A DNA stretch of 64,000 nucleotides from Microbacterium sp. MYb62 (GCF_002979475.1 NZ_PCOY01000004.1:168686-232685), one strand, 5' to 3'; shown: positions 1-8,485, numbered from the stretch's first letter. Made by a program: numbers and translations. The notes: generated by a model from the letters alone, not told the origin.

Positions 1-1
1 C

Positions 2-409
2 ATGGCCGACTACTTCGGTCACTGGCTCACGGTCGGTCGGGGCCTGCGCTTCGACCGTGCCCCGCGCATCTTCCAGGTGAACTGGTTCCGCCGTGGCGAT
101 GACGGCCGGTTCCTGTGGCCGGGCTTCGGAGACAACTCGCGTGTCGTCGACTGGATCATCCGCCGCATCGCGGGTGACGTGCCCGCGGTCGACAGCCCGA
201 TCGGACGCCTGCCGCGCGTGGAGGACCTCAACCTCGACGGGCTCGACATCCCCGCCGCCGACCTCGAGGAGCTGTTCTCCGTCGATCCCGATTCGTGGAA
301 GACCGAGGCCGACCTGACCGAGGAGTTCTACGACACGTTCGGCGACAAGGTTCCGGCGGCGCTGCGCGCCGAGCTGGCCTCGCTGCGCTACCGCCTCGCG
401 AAGGCGTAG
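2..409 (+). CDS. pckG: Phosphoenolpyruvate carboxykinase (GTP), C-terminal part
   Basis: This is the last 135 residues of a GTP-dependent PEP carboxykinase, which converts oxaloacetate to PEP in gluconeogenesis. The frame is open at the left edge, so the ATG at base 2 is an internal methionine and most of the gene lies outside the window. The segment carries the family's C-terminal signature: a DYFGHWL stretch followed by FQVNWFRR and then FLWPGFGDNSRVVDWI, where the NWFR and WPGFGDNSRV blocks are typical of the nucleotide-binding lobe. The end is an alpha-helical tail. The gene converges on the ABC transporter, with two hairpins between them. The GTP form, rather than the ATP form, is usual in actinobacteria. 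Confidence 0.88.
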   Translation: MADYFGHWLTVGRGLRFDRAPRIFQVNWFRRGDDGRFLWPGFGDNSRVVDWIIRRIAGDVPAVDSPIGRLPRVEDLNLDGLDIPAADLEELFSVDPDSWKTEADLTEEFYDTFGDKVPAALRAELASLRYRLAKA

Positions 410-419
410 CCCCCAGACC

Positions 420-445
420 GGTGCCGGTTCGGGGGAGCCGGCACC
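420..445 (+). terminator. Hairpin after pckG
   Basis: An 8-bp perfect GGTGCCGG/CCGGCACC stem with a 10-base loop starts 10 bases after the pckG stop. No T tract follows, so factor-independent termination is not assured. Confidence 0.5.
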
Positions 446-473
446 CTCGGCGCCCCGTGCGCCGCAGATCCGC

Positions 474-530
474 GAAGGCGGGACATCCGAGACCGACCCA
501 TGGCTGAGTGGTCTCAGACGTCCCGCCTTC
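474..530. terminator. Long hairpin between convergent pckG and the ABC transporter
   Basis: Two 21-base arms (474-494 and 510-530) pair with only two A/C mismatches around a 15-base loop. It lies between two convergent genes and would work on both strands as a bidirectional terminator. No clear T run is seen on the plus side. Confidence 0.65.
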
Positions 531-608
531 GTGTTGTCGTTCGCCTCCCCCGGACGAGAGGGCTCGGCGATCGCAGGGGCTCCGAGACCGGACCGGGACC
601 GCGACGCG

Positions 609-2495
609 TCAGGTGAGCAGCTGGTGCCGGGCGAGATCGCGGTACAGCGGCGTCGACTCCACGAGTTCGGCGTGCGTGCCCTGGCCGACCACGACGCCGT
701 CCTGCAGCACCACGATCAGGTCGCTGTCGACGACCGTCGACAGGCGGTGGGCGATGACGATGAGCGTGCGGTCGGTCGAGACGGCGTCGATGGCTTCGCG
801 CATCCGCTGCTCGTTCACGCCGTCGAGCGATGACGTCGACTCGTCGAGCAGCAGGATCGGCGCGTCCGTGAGCAGGGCGCGGGCGATCGCGAGGCGCTGA
901 CGCTCTCCGCCGGAGAGCATCACGCCGTCCTCGCCCACGGGCGCCTCGATGCCGAGCGGGTTGCGCTCCAGCACGTCGCCGAGGTTCACGGCGCGCAGCA
1001 CGCGCTCGCAGTCGGCGTCGGACGCCTCGGGTGAGGCGAGCCGCAGATTCTCGGCGAGCGTGCCGGCGAGGGTCGGTGCGTCCTGTTCCACGTATCCGAA
1101 GTGGGCGCGGAGTTCGTCGCGCGGGTAGGTGCGGGCATCGTGTCCGTGCAGCCGGATCGAGCCCCCGGTGGGGTCGTAGAAGCGCTCGATCAGCGACAGG
1201 ATGGTGCTCTTCCCGGCGCCGCTGGGGCCGACGAGGGCGACCCTGGCACCGCGCGGCACGGCGAACGACACTCCGCGGAGCACTTCGTGATCCTGCACGG
1301 CAGGAGCCGCATCCTCCGCCGATTCCAGGTGCGCATCGGCGAGGAGGCTGCGTGCTTCCTTCGCCGCCGCCTGGCGGGCCGCCACGACGTTCGCGGGGTA
1401 GTGGAAGCGCACGTCGCGGAACTCGACCGCCGGCGCGTCCGGGGCGATGTCGGCAGGCGGAAGCGCGGCGGCGATGGCCTTGTCGTCCTGCGATTCGGTG
1501 GGGAGGTCGAGCACTTCCTGGATGCGTCCGAGCGCGCCGAGCGCCTGGTTCACCGAGGTGATCGCGCCGAACGTCGTGGCCAGCGGCATCACCAGCAAGA
1601 ACAGGAACATGATGAACGAGATCAGCGAGGCGACCGTGATCGCGCCCGCAGCGACGCGGAATCCGCCGACGCCGAGGACCACGAGCAGCGACAGCTGCAG
1701 GGCGATGCCGGAGACGGGCACCACGAGCGAGGAGATCTTGGCGATGCGCACGCCGATGCCATAGGCGTCGGAGGCGAGTCCGGACACGGCAGCGGTCTCG
1801 CGCTCGGTCGCACCCGAGGCGCGGATGGTGCGGATCGAGCCGACGGCCCGCTCCACGCCGGAGGCCAGTTCCCCGACCTTCTCCTGCTGTGCGGTCGAGG
1901 CCGTGCGGATCCGGCCGCTGAGCAGCACGACGACGGTGACGGAGATGCCGATCACGACGACGATGAGCAGCAGCAGGATCGGGTCGATCAGCAGCATCGC
2001 GACCAGGGCGCCGAGGAAGAGGACGGCGCTGCCGACGGCATCCGCGAGCCCCTGCGTGAGCACGGCGTACAGGAGCGTCGTGTCGGTGCCGACCCGGGAG
2101 ACGAGGTCGCCGGTGCGGCGCGCGTCGAACTCCGACGTGGGCAGGTGCAGGATGCGGGCGATGAGCTTGCGGCGGCTCGAGTACACGACCGCGGTGCCCG
2201 TGCGCTGCAGCAGGTAGTGCTGGAAGCCCGAGATGATCGACGAGGCGACCACGAATCCGACCAGGAGCCAGACGAGCATGCCGATCCCGGTCGCCGACTG
2301 CACCGCCTCGATCACCTGGCCCACGAGCAGCGGTTGCACGAGCGACGTCGCGGCGCCGACGACGCTGAGGATCGCGACCACGATCAGCGTGCGCTTGTGC
2401 TCGAAGAGGAAGGGGAGGAGCTGGCGGAAGGTGGCGCGCGGGCCTTCGGGCTGCGCGCCCCGTCCGCGGCGGCGTGCTGTCGCCGTACCGGACAT
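609..2495 (-). CDS. ABC transporter, fused permease and ATPase
   Basis: A 628-residue half-size ABC exporter, with a six-helix membrane domain (about residues 30-330) fused to one nucleotide-binding domain. Visible motifs are Walker A GPSGAGKS (near 420), signature LSGGERQ (near 522), Walker B ILLLDESTSSLD and the H-loop IAHRLST. It would act as a homodimer, or pair with another half-transporter, to export an unknown substrate; drugs or lipids are usual in this family. The ATPase domain holds an extra Ala-rich stretch of about 40 residues between its first strand (FRDVRFHYP) and the strand before Walker A. I chose the ATG at 2495 because GAGG lies just upstream; a longer frame to 2642 would run into the small regulator gene. 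It is probably co-transcribed with that regulator. Confidence 0.87.
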   Translation of the reverse strand: MSGTATARRRGRGAQPEGPRATFRQLLPFLFEHKRTLIVVAILSVVGAATSLVQPLLVGQVIEAVQSATGIGMLVWLLVGFVVASSIISGFQHYLLQRTGTAVVYSSRRKLIARILHLPTSEFDARRTGDLVSRVGTDTTLLYAVLTQGLADAVGSAVLFLGALVAMLLIDPILLLLIVVVIGISVTVVVLLSGRIRTASTAQQEKVGELASGVERAVGSIRTIRASGATERETAAVSGLASDAYGIGVRIAKISSLVVPVSGIALQLSLLVVLGVGGFRVAAGAITVASLISFIMFLFLLVMPLATTFGAITSVNQALGALGRIQEVLDLPTESQDDKAIAAALPPADIAPDAPAVEFRDVRFHYPANVVAARQAAAKEARSLLADAHLESAEDAAPAVQDHEVLRGVSFAVPRGARVALVGPSGAGKSTILSLIERFYDPTGGSIRLHGHDARTYPRDELRAHFGYVEQDAPTLAGTLAENLRLASPEASDADCERVLRAVNLGDVLERNPLGIEAPVGEDGVMLSGGERQRLAIARALLTDAPILLLDESTSSLDGVNEQRMREAIDAVSTDRTLIVIAHRLSTVVDSDLIVVLQDGVVVGQGTHAELVESTPLYRDLARHQLLT

Positions 2496-2572
2496 GCGGG
2501 ACCTCGATCTGGAGATGGTACTTCGACCGTACTTCGTTCGCGGTCGAATCCTATGGAGAGGCTGTATGCGGC

Positions 2573-2779
2573 TCAGGCGCGACCGAATCGCCGATGCGCC
2601 GCCTGCTTGCTCACGCCCAGCGCGCTGGCGATCGCCTGCCACGAGTAGCCGAGGTTGCGTGCGCGGCGAACGTGCACCTCCTCGGCGCGTGCGACCTCCT
2701 TGCGCGTCTCGGCGAGCCTGTGCAGTGCGGCGAGCGGCTCGCTTCCGTCATCCTGTGCGATCGTCGTGGGAACTGTCAT
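2573..2779 (-). CDS. Small helix-turn-helix protein
   Basis: A 68-residue protein. Its N-terminal half is a charged helix (LHRLAETRKEVARAEEVHVRRAR) and its C-terminal half is a helix-turn-helix, YSWQAIASALGVSKQAAHRRF. Small proteins of this shape are common in actinobacteria and are usually called HTH or AsnC-like proteins. An AGGAGG ribosome site lies 7 bases before the ATG. The gene is 77 bases upstream of the ABC exporter on the same strand, and two matching palindromes sit just before it. The simplest reading is a self-regulating repressor of the transporter operon. The DNA target is inferred, not shown. Confidence 0.8.
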   Translation of the reverse strand: MTVPTTIAQDDGSEPLAALHRLAETRKEVARAEEVHVRRARNLGYSWQAIASALGVSKQAAHRRFGRA

Positions 2780-2793
2780 GATGAACCTCCTGC

Positions 2794-2837
2794 GTCAATA
2801 CTCGTTGACACAGGAGCAGACGTCAATAGATGTTGAC
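2794..2837 (-). promoter_or_regulatory. Two 16-bp palindromes upstream of the small HTH gene
   Basis: GTCAATACTCGTTGAC (2794-2809) and GTCAATAGATGTTGAC (2822-2837) share the form GTCAA-N6-TTGAC and lie 28 bp apart centre to centre. They sit 15 bp before the HTH start codon. The distal site supplies a TTGACG that could be a -35 element, with GAGTAT 17 bases on as a weak -10. They look like operators for the adjacent HTH protein. Confidence 0.55.
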
Positions 2838-2856
2838 GATCCAGCGCATGGCCCAT

Positions 2857-2900
2857 CACAGAAAGGGCACCCGCGTCCGTAGACGGGGTGCCCTTCTGTG
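2857..2900 (-). terminator. Terminator hairpin of the MHS transporter
   Basis: CACAGAAAGGGCACCC pairs with GGGTGCCCTTCTGTG in a long perfect stem starting 18 bases past the transporter stop. It separates that gene from the HTH-ABC operon downstream. Confidence 0.8.
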
Positions 2901-2918
2901 ATCCGAACGATTCGGGAG

Positions 2919-4379
2919 CTACAGCTCGACGGCCGCAGCGACCCCGAGGTCGTCGTCGTAATCGTGGTCCTTCGTCTCCGGGGAGAGGATCAGTGCGACG
3001 AAGGTGAGCACACCCATCGCGGACAGGTACAGGCCCACCAGCCACGGAGCGCCGTCTCCCAGCGACCACAGCCAGAGCGCGATCAGCGGCGCCACGGCTG
3101 CGCCGAGGATCGACGAGACGTTGTAGGCGATCGCCGAGCCGGTGTATCGCACATTGGTCGGGAACAGTTCGGGCAACAGGGCGCCCATCGGCCCGAAGGT
3201 CGCTCCCATCAGCATGAACCCGAACACGAGGAACGCCTGTGCGAGTGCGCCGGTGAACTTCGGATCGACGGCGGGGAGGAGGAACGTGTTGAAGGTGAAG
3301 CCGAACACGATGATCGCCCCGGTCACCCACAGCAGCAGCTTCCGTCGTCCGACCGCGTCGGCGATGGGTCCGGAGAGCAGCGTGAAGATGCCGAAGAACA
3401 CCACGCCGATGATCTGCATCAACACGAAGTCGGTGTAGCCGAAGCCGAGGCCGGGATAGAACTGCGCCGCGAATTTGATCGGGTCGAACGGGGCGCCCGT
3501 CGCTTCGGCGGCGGCCTTCGCGGCGGCCGACGCCGTCTCGAGCGACGCGGGCTTGGTGCCGTAGGCGAGCGTGAAGTTCGTCATCAGGTAGAACAGCACA
3601 TATGTCGCCAGCATGATGAACGTGCCGAGGATGAGCTGCTTCCAGTGGTGACGGAAGACGGTCGCGAGCGGGAGCTTGCGGATCACGCCCTTGGTCTCGG
3701 CCTTCTTGAAGGTGTCGGACTCGACGAGCTTGAGTCGTACCCACAGGCCGATGATCACCATCACGGCGGAGAACAGGAACGGGATGCGCCAGCCCCAGGA
3801 GAGGAATGCCTCGGACTTCAGGACCGGGTTCTCGGCGTGGGGCAGCAGCCAGTTGATGGCGAGGAAGAGGAAGTTGGCGATGATGAAGCCCAGCGGGGCT
3901 CCCAGCTGCGGGAACGTCCCGTACCAGGCGCGCTTGCCCTTCGGTGCGTTCTCGGTGGCGACGAGCGCCGCCCCCGACCACTCGCCACCGAGCGCGAAGC
4001 CCTGGGCGAGTCGCAGGATCAGCAGCAGCAGGGCGGCCCACCAGCCGATGTCCTGGTACGTCGGCAGCAGGCCGATCACGAAGGTCGCGATACCCATCGT
4101 CAGCAGCGAGGCGACGAGCGTGGCCTTGCGTCCGAACTTGTCGCCGAAGTGGCCGAAGACCACGGCGCCGATGGGGCGTGCGACCATCGCGGCGCCGAAC
4201 ACGGCGAATGACGACAGGAGCGAGGTGGTGTCGTCGCCGGTGGGGAAGAACAGCACCGGGAAGACGAGCACCGCCGCCGTCGCATACGCGTAGAAGTCGT
4301 AGAACTCGATCGTGGTGCCGACCAGGCTCGCGGTGATGACACGCGAGCGAGGATTCGCGGGCGCAGTGGCAGTACTCAT
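2919..4379 (-). CDS. MFS transporter, metabolite:H+ symporter (MHS) type
   Basis: A 486-residue, 12-helix major facilitator. The start (SLVGTTIEFYDFYAYATAA), the first cytoplasmic loop (GHFGDKFGRKATL) and the RLAQGFALGGEWSGAALVATE segment are typical of the MHS family, which includes ShiA, KgtP and ProP-like proton symporters for organic acids or osmolytes. The substrate cannot be read from sequence. A GGAGGAG ribosome site precedes the ATG. The gene stands alone between its own terminator and a divergent phosphoesterase. The central loop after helix 6 carries an Ala-rich insertion (ETASAAAKAAAEATGA). Confidence 0.85.
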   Translation of the reverse strand: MSTATAPANPRSRVITASLVGTTIEFYDFYAYATAAVLVFPVLFFPTGDDTTSLLSSFAVFGAAMVARPIGAVVFGHFGDKFGRKATLVASLLTMGIATFVIGLLPTYQDIGWWAALLLLILRLAQGFALGGEWSGAALVATENAPKGKRAWYGTFPQLGAPLGFIIANFLFLAINWLLPHAENPVLKSEAFLSWGWRIPFLFSAVMVIIGLWVRLKLVESDTFKKAETKGVIRKLPLATVFRHHWKQLILGTFIMLATYVLFYLMTNFTLAYGTKPASLETASAAAKAAAEATGAPFDPIKFAAQFYPGLGFGYTDFVLMQIIGVVFFGIFTLLSGPIADAVGRRKLLLWVTGAIIVFGFTFNTFLLPAVDPKFTGALAQAFLVFGFMLMGATFGPMGALLPELFPTNVRYTGSAIAYNVSSILGAAVAPLIALWLWSLGDGAPWLVGLYLSAMGVLTFVALILSPETKDHDYDDDLGVAAAVEL

Positions 4380-4528
4380 GTAGCTCCTCCGATCGAGTGC
4401 CCGGTATGCCGAGCGACTCGGGCGAGTTTACGCCTTCCTGAGTGTTTGCTGTGCGCGCATTTCGCGTGTCATCGGGGAGAGCATCCTCGGTGCGTAGAGT
4501 CGGAGGGGCGGAAGGCGGGGAGGACGCG

Positions 4529-5026
4529 ATGTCGACGAGGATGCTGCTGCTGGCGGACACGCACGTCCCGAAACGGGCGAAGAGACTGCCGGACTCCGTG
4601 CTGCGGGCGATCGACGACGCCGACGTCGTCGTGCATGCGGGGGACTGGGTCGACGCGGCCACCCTGGACCTGTTCGCGTCGAAGGCACGGGTGCTGCACG
4701 GGGTGTTCGGCAACAACGACGGAGACGAGCTGCGAGCACGTCTGCCGGAGGTCGCCCGATTCACGGTCGAGGGGGTCGAGGTCGCCGTCGTGCACGAGAC
4801 GGGGGCGTCTCGGCAGCGGGAGGTCCGGATGGACGCGGCCTACCCCGGTACGGACCTGCTCGTGTTCGGCCACTCCCACATCCCATGGGACACGGTGTCG
4901 CCGGCGGGCATGCGGCTGCTCAACCCCGGATCGCCCACAGACCGGCGTCGACAGCCCGTCTGCACCATGATGTGGGCTGTCGTCGACGGGGCGATGGTGG
5001 ATGCGACGCTGGTGCCGCTGCCGTGA
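4529..5026 (+). CDS. YfcE/MJ0936-type metallophosphoesterase
   Basis: A 165-residue calcineurin-like phosphoesterase. The metal-binding motifs appear in order: LLLADTHVPKR (D-x-H), VVHAGDWVD (GD), GVFGNND (GNxD/H type), VVHETG in place of the usual GH, and VFGHSHIPW (GHSH). Such small enzymes hydrolyse phosphodiesters in vitro; the natural substrate is usually unknown. The ATG at 4529 was chosen over an upstream frame because GGGGAGG lies just before it and homologues start directly at the first beta strand. It stands alone, divergent from the MHS transporter and convergent with the GH35 gene. Confidence 0.8.
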   Translation: MSTRMLLLADTHVPKRAKRLPDSVLRAIDDADVVVHAGDWVDAATLDLFASKARVLHGVFGNNDGDELRARLPEVARFTVEGVEVAVVHETGASRQREVRMDAAYPGTDLLVFGHSHIPWDTVSPAGMRLLNPGSPTDRRRQPVCTMMWAVVDGAMVDATLVPLP

Positions 5027-5156
5027 GCAGCCGGTCCGCGTGCCGCGCTCCGATGCGGTCGCGCGACGATCGTGCGACGTCGATGCCGCAGAGGCCTCGG
5101 CTGCGCTCCGGGACCGTCCGGGAAGCCACTGACCGGGCAGAACCTCTTGGTCCGGA

Positions 5157-6905
5157 CTATTCCTCCGCATCGCCGAGCGCGGGGGCGCCGACGAAGACCG
5201 CGCGCGGCTCCAGCACGTGTTCGAGCTCCAGCGCGACCAGGTGGTTGGTGCCTGCTCTGGTGACGGGCGCGGGCACCATGAGCGTGCGCTGGGGTCCGTT
5301 GCGCCAGTAGCGGCCGAGAAAGAACCCGTTCACGAACGCGTAGCCCTTGCTCCAGGACGAGGTGTCGACGAAGAGGTCCGCGGGCGCATCCAGGGGGAAC
5401 TCGGCGGTCCACGCTGCCGGCCCGTTCTCCGTGATCGCGTCGACTGCGTCCGTTGTGATCGCTGTGGTGATCTCCGCGGCGATCGCGGCGACGTCCAGCG
5501 GCGTCGACCGCCACCCCGTGACGCGCGCGCCGTCGAGCGTGATCTCGCCGATCAGTCCCTTCTCCTCGCCGAGCCGATGGTCGTAGTTCACGCGCCCCTG
5601 ATCCTCGACCAGGATGCTGAGGACACGACCATCCGGGATCCGCATCGCGCGGTCGTGCCGGGTGCGGGACAGCGTGCCGACCGGGTGACCGTCGACGCTC
5701 ACCCACGCCAGGTCACGCACCTCATCGATGACGAGGAGTCCGCCGTTCCCCTCCGGCAGCTCGATGTCGTAGCGCACGAGGGCACTCAGGTGCCCGAGCG
5801 CGTCGAAGGTCTGCGGCAGAGCCGTGGTCGACGCGGCGCCTGCGGCGTCGGTCCACGACCCCGCCGCGCGGAGCGGCACCTCGAACGCGGGCGCACCGTC
5901 GGCCACCGCGGGGAGCTCGTCGGGTACCGGCGCATACCGCGCGATCACCTCGCGGAAGACGAAGAACTTCTCCGTCGGATTCCCGGCTTCGTCGAGTGGG
6001 GCGTCGTAGTCGTAGGAGGTCACGAGCGGGAGGTAGCGGCCTTTGTCGTTCGCGCCGTTGGTGAGGCCGAAGTTCGTGCCCCCGTGGAACATGTAGATGT
6101 TGACCGAGGCGCCGGCGGCGAGGAGCGCGTCGAGGTCGGCGGCGGTGGCGGCGGCGTCCGTCGTGTGATGCACTCCGCCCCACCAGTCGAACCATCCGTC
6201 CCAGAACTCCGAGCACATCAGAGGTCCGGTCGGCTGGTGCCGACGCAGCGTCGCGAGCCGTTCCGTGCTGCGCGAGCCGAAGGAGCCGGTCTTGTGCAGC
6301 TCCGGCAGGCTCCCCCCGCTCAGCATCCGATCGACGGGCTGGTCGACGGTCGTCAGCGGCACCGTGATCCCGGACTCGCGGGTGACGGCGACCAGCGCCT
6401 CGAGATAGGCCGAGTCCGAGCCGTAGGCACCGTACTCGTTCTCGATCTGCACGAGCACGACGGGCCCGCCGCGGTCGATCTGCCGCGGGGCGACGATGTC
6501 GTACACGCGGCGCAGGTAGGCGCTCACCTCGAGAAGGAACGCCGGAGCGGAGGAGCGCAAGCCCTCGACGCTTCCGGTGAGCCACACCGGAAGCCCTCCG
6601 TTGTGCCACTCGGCGCAGATGTAGGGGCCGGGGCGCACGATCGCGTCGAGACCCTCGGCGTGCACCAGGTCGAGGAAGCGCCCGAGGTCGCTCCATCCGG
6701 TCGCGTCCCACTCGCCCCGACGCGGCTCGTGCACGTTCCAGGCGACGTACGTCTCGATCGTGTTCAGACCCATCAGCCGTGCCTTGCGGATGCGGTCCTG
6801 CCATTGGTCGGGATGAACACGGAAGTAGTGGATGGCGCCGGAGATCACCCGGTGCGGCTGTCCGTCGCGGAGGAAGTCGGTGTCGCCGAGGGAGAAGGAG
6901 GTCAC
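5157..6905 (-). CDS. Beta-galactosidase, glycoside hydrolase family 35
   Basis: A 582-residue GH35 enzyme that removes terminal beta-galactose. The TIM barrel is at the N-terminus: SGAIHYFRVHPDQWQDRI, then ETYVAWNVHEP and RPGPYICAEW. The predicted acid/base is Glu157 in IENEYG and the nucleophile is Glu233 in CSEFWDGWFDWWGG. The C-terminal half holds beta-sandwich domains. No signal peptide is seen, so it should act on imported galactosides in the cytoplasm. It starts with GTG at 6905 behind a weak ribosome site. The divergent lacI-type gene and two operator copies in the shared region point to induction by its substrate. Confidence 0.9.
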   Translation of the reverse strand: MTSFSLGDTDFLRDGQPHRVISGAIHYFRVHPDQWQDRIRKARLMGLNTIETYVAWNVHEPRRGEWDATGWSDLGRFLDLVHAEGLDAIVRPGPYICAEWHNGGLPVWLTGSVEGLRSSAPAFLLEVSAYLRRVYDIVAPRQIDRGGPVVLVQIENEYGAYGSDSAYLEALVAVTRESGITVPLTTVDQPVDRMLSGGSLPELHKTGSFGSRSTERLATLRRHQPTGPLMCSEFWDGWFDWWGGVHHTTDAAATAADLDALLAAGASVNIYMFHGGTNFGLTNGANDKGRYLPLVTSYDYDAPLDEAGNPTEKFFVFREVIARYAPVPDELPAVADGAPAFEVPLRAAGSWTDAAGAASTTALPQTFDALGHLSALVRYDIELPEGNGGLLVIDEVRDLAWVSVDGHPVGTLSRTRHDRAMRIPDGRVLSILVEDQGRVNYDHRLGEEKGLIGEITLDGARVTGWRSTPLDVAAIAAEITTAITTDAVDAITENGPAAWTAEFPLDAPADLFVDTSSWSKGYAFVNGFFLGRYWRNGPQRTLMVPAPVTRAGTNHLVALELEHVLEPRAVFVGAPALGDAEE

Positions 6906-7010
6906 GTGTCGTGCGCTTTCGATGAGGCGGGGTGCGCCGACCCCGGCGGTGCCGGGCCGGCGCAGCTGCGGGTGTCGTTGACGGTCGCATGCGGGCGCTT
7001 CATGCGCCGT

Positions 7011-7061
7011 GTGTCAACGTCAACATATGGGATGCGCTGCTAGTGTGTCAACGTCAACATA
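7011..7061. promoter_or_regulatory. Two identical LacI-type operators and the lacI promoter
   Basis: The 17-mer GTGTCAACGTCAACATA occurs twice, at 7011-7027 and 7045-7061, 34 bp apart. Each is an imperfect palindrome centred on CG, as LacI-family sites are. TAGTGT at 7041-7046 is a likely -10 for the regulator, so the second copy would cover the transcription start. Confidence 0.75.
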
Positions 7062-7072
7062 CGAGGGGATGG

Positions 7073-8116
7073 ATGATCGTGATCCCAGAGCATCCGGCAG
7101 AGACGTCGACGCGCAGACGCGAGCCCTCGATGGAAGACGTCGCCCGTGAGGCGGGCGTCTCGGGCCAGACCGTGTCACGCGTCGTGAATGCCAGGGGATA
7201 CGTCGGCGCCGCCACCCGCGAGCGTGTCGAGGCCGCGATGCACAACCTCGGATATCGTCCCAACAGCGCGGCTCGGGCGCTGCGTTCGGGGCGGTTTCGC
7301 ACGATCGGCGTCGTGATGTTCTCCTTCAGCTCCTACGGCAACCAGCGCACGCTCGATGCGATCGCCGTGCGCGCCGCGCAACTCGGCTACGCCCTCACCC
7401 TCATCCCCGTGGAGTCGAGTGCCCGCGAGACGGTTGCCGGCGTTTTCCGGCGACTGGAGGAGCATGCGGTCGACGGGATCATCATCGTGATCGAGGCGCA
7501 CCAGCTCGACGAGACCGACATGGAGATCCCCGAGGCGCTTCCGGTCGTCTTCGTCGACTCGAACCGCGATGCGCTGCACCCGTTCGTCGACACGGACCAG
7601 GCGCAGGGGGCGCGGCTTGCGACCGAGCACCTCCTCGGGCTCGGCCACGATACGGTCTGGCACGTCACCGGTCCGTCGCGCTCGTACTCGGCCGAGCGCC
7701 GTCGTGAGGCCTGGCGGAAGACACTGGAGAAGCACGGGCGTGTGGTGCCCGAGCCGCTGCCGGGGGACTGGTCGGCGGCATCGGGGCACGCCGCCGGCGC
7801 GCGCTTGAGGGAGATCGACGGGGTCACCGCCGTGTTCGCGGCGAACGACCAGATGGCGATCGGCGTGCTCCGCGCGTTCCGGGAAGCGGGGCGGGACATC
7901 CCGGGCGACGTCAGCCTCGTGGGTTTCGACGGGCTGCCCGACGCCGCGCAGCTGTGGCCGCCCCTGACGACGGTGCAGCAGCACCCGGAGAAGGTCGGCG
8001 CGCTCGCGGTGGATGCGCTGCTCGCCGAGCTCGACGGTGTCGAACGTCAGCAGACGCCACTGGTCGGCACCGAGCTCATCGTGCGGGAGAGCACGGCGGC
8101 ACCGCGCATGCGCTGA
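7073..8116 (+). CDS. LacI-family transcriptional regulator
   Basis: A 347-residue repressor with the standard plan: an N-terminal helix-turn-helix (EDVAREAGVSGQTVSRVVNARG), the hinge helix (MHNLGYRPNSAARAL), and a periplasmic-binding-protein-like sugar sensor with VFAANDQMAIGVLRAF and VSLVGFDG blocks. It faces the GH35 gene with two operator copies between them, so it likely represses both until a galactoside binds. The start is uncertain. GAGGGG at 7063-7068 is only 4 bases from the ATG at 7073 but 10 from the in-frame GTG at 7079, which may be the true start. It converges on a small membrane gene with 3 bases between the stops. Confidence 0.88.
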   Translation: MIVIPEHPAETSTRRREPSMEDVAREAGVSGQTVSRVVNARGYVGAATRERVEAAMHNLGYRPNSAARALRSGRFRTIGVVMFSFSSYGNQRTLDAIAVRAAQLGYALTLIPVESSARETVAGVFRRLEEHAVDGIIIVIEAHQLDETDMEIPEALPVVFVDSNRDALHPFVDTDQAQGARLATEHLLGLGHDTVWHVTGPSRSYSAERRREAWRKTLEKHGRVVPEPLPGDWSAASGHAAGARLREIDGVTAVFAANDQMAIGVLRAFREAGRDIPGDVSLVGFDGLPDAAQLWPPLTTVQQHPEKVGALAVDALLAELDGVERQQTPLVGTELIVRESTAAPRMR

Positions 8117-8119
8117 GGC

Positions 8120-8473
8120 TCAGCGCCAGAGCATCCCCATGCCGGCATTCGCGAGCGTCAGGATTCCGATCAGCCAGAACACGGCGGACGGCACGGCCTC
8201 CCCGCGCTTCTGACGTGCGGTTCCGATGCCCAGCAGGGCGCCGATGATCACCAGGACGACGAGCTTGACGCCGATCTTCACGTAGTTGAGGTCGTACTCG
8301 ATGCCCCAGGGGGCGGCGAGGGCGAGGCCGGCGAGGCCGGCGATCGCGAGACCATAGTCCATGATCTTCGTGATCTGGCGCTTGCCGCCGAATGCCTGTG
8401 CGGCCCACGCGCCGAAGAGCACGGCGAAGCCGATGAGGTGGATGAACACGACGACCAGACGCAGAGTCTCCAT
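8120..8473 (-). CDS. Small four-helix membrane protein
   Basis: A 117-residue protein that is almost all membrane: helices near residues 5-25, 38-55, 63-85 and 95-115, with short loops (AFGGKRQITKIMDYG and GTARQKRGEAV). I recognise the general type, widespread in actinobacteria without an assigned function, but no catalytic motif. A TACGGT box lies six bases before the ATG, so its mRNA may lack a leader. Its partner genes do not explain its role: ribH follows on the same strand after 53 bases, but that gene belongs to its own operon. Confidence 0.7.
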   Translation of the reverse strand: METLRLVVVFIHLIGFAVLFGAWAAQAFGGKRQITKIMDYGLAIAGLAGLALAAPWGIEYDLNYVKIGVKLVVLVIIGALLGIGTARQKRGEAVPSAVFWLIGILTLANAGMGMLWR

Positions 8474-8479
8474 ACCCTC

Positions 8480-8485
8480 ACCGTA
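8480..8485 (-). promoter_or_regulatory. -10 box for the small membrane gene
   Basis: TACGGT ends six bases before the ATG at 8473, which fits a leaderless transcript. Confidence 0.5.

Noticed and set aside
2496..2642. N-terminal extension of the ABC exporter
   Set aside because: It would overlap the small HTH gene, reads as Arg/Ser-rich noise, and a good start with a ribosome site exists at 2495.
5027..5156. A gene or RNA between the phosphoesterase and GH35 genes
   Set aside because: No start with a ribosome site, no strong hairpin and no recognisable motif; it seems to be plain intergenic DNA between convergent genes.
6932..7072. Longer N-terminus for the GH35 regulator
   Set aside because: It would put both operator copies inside the coding region, and the residues are unlike LacI proteins.
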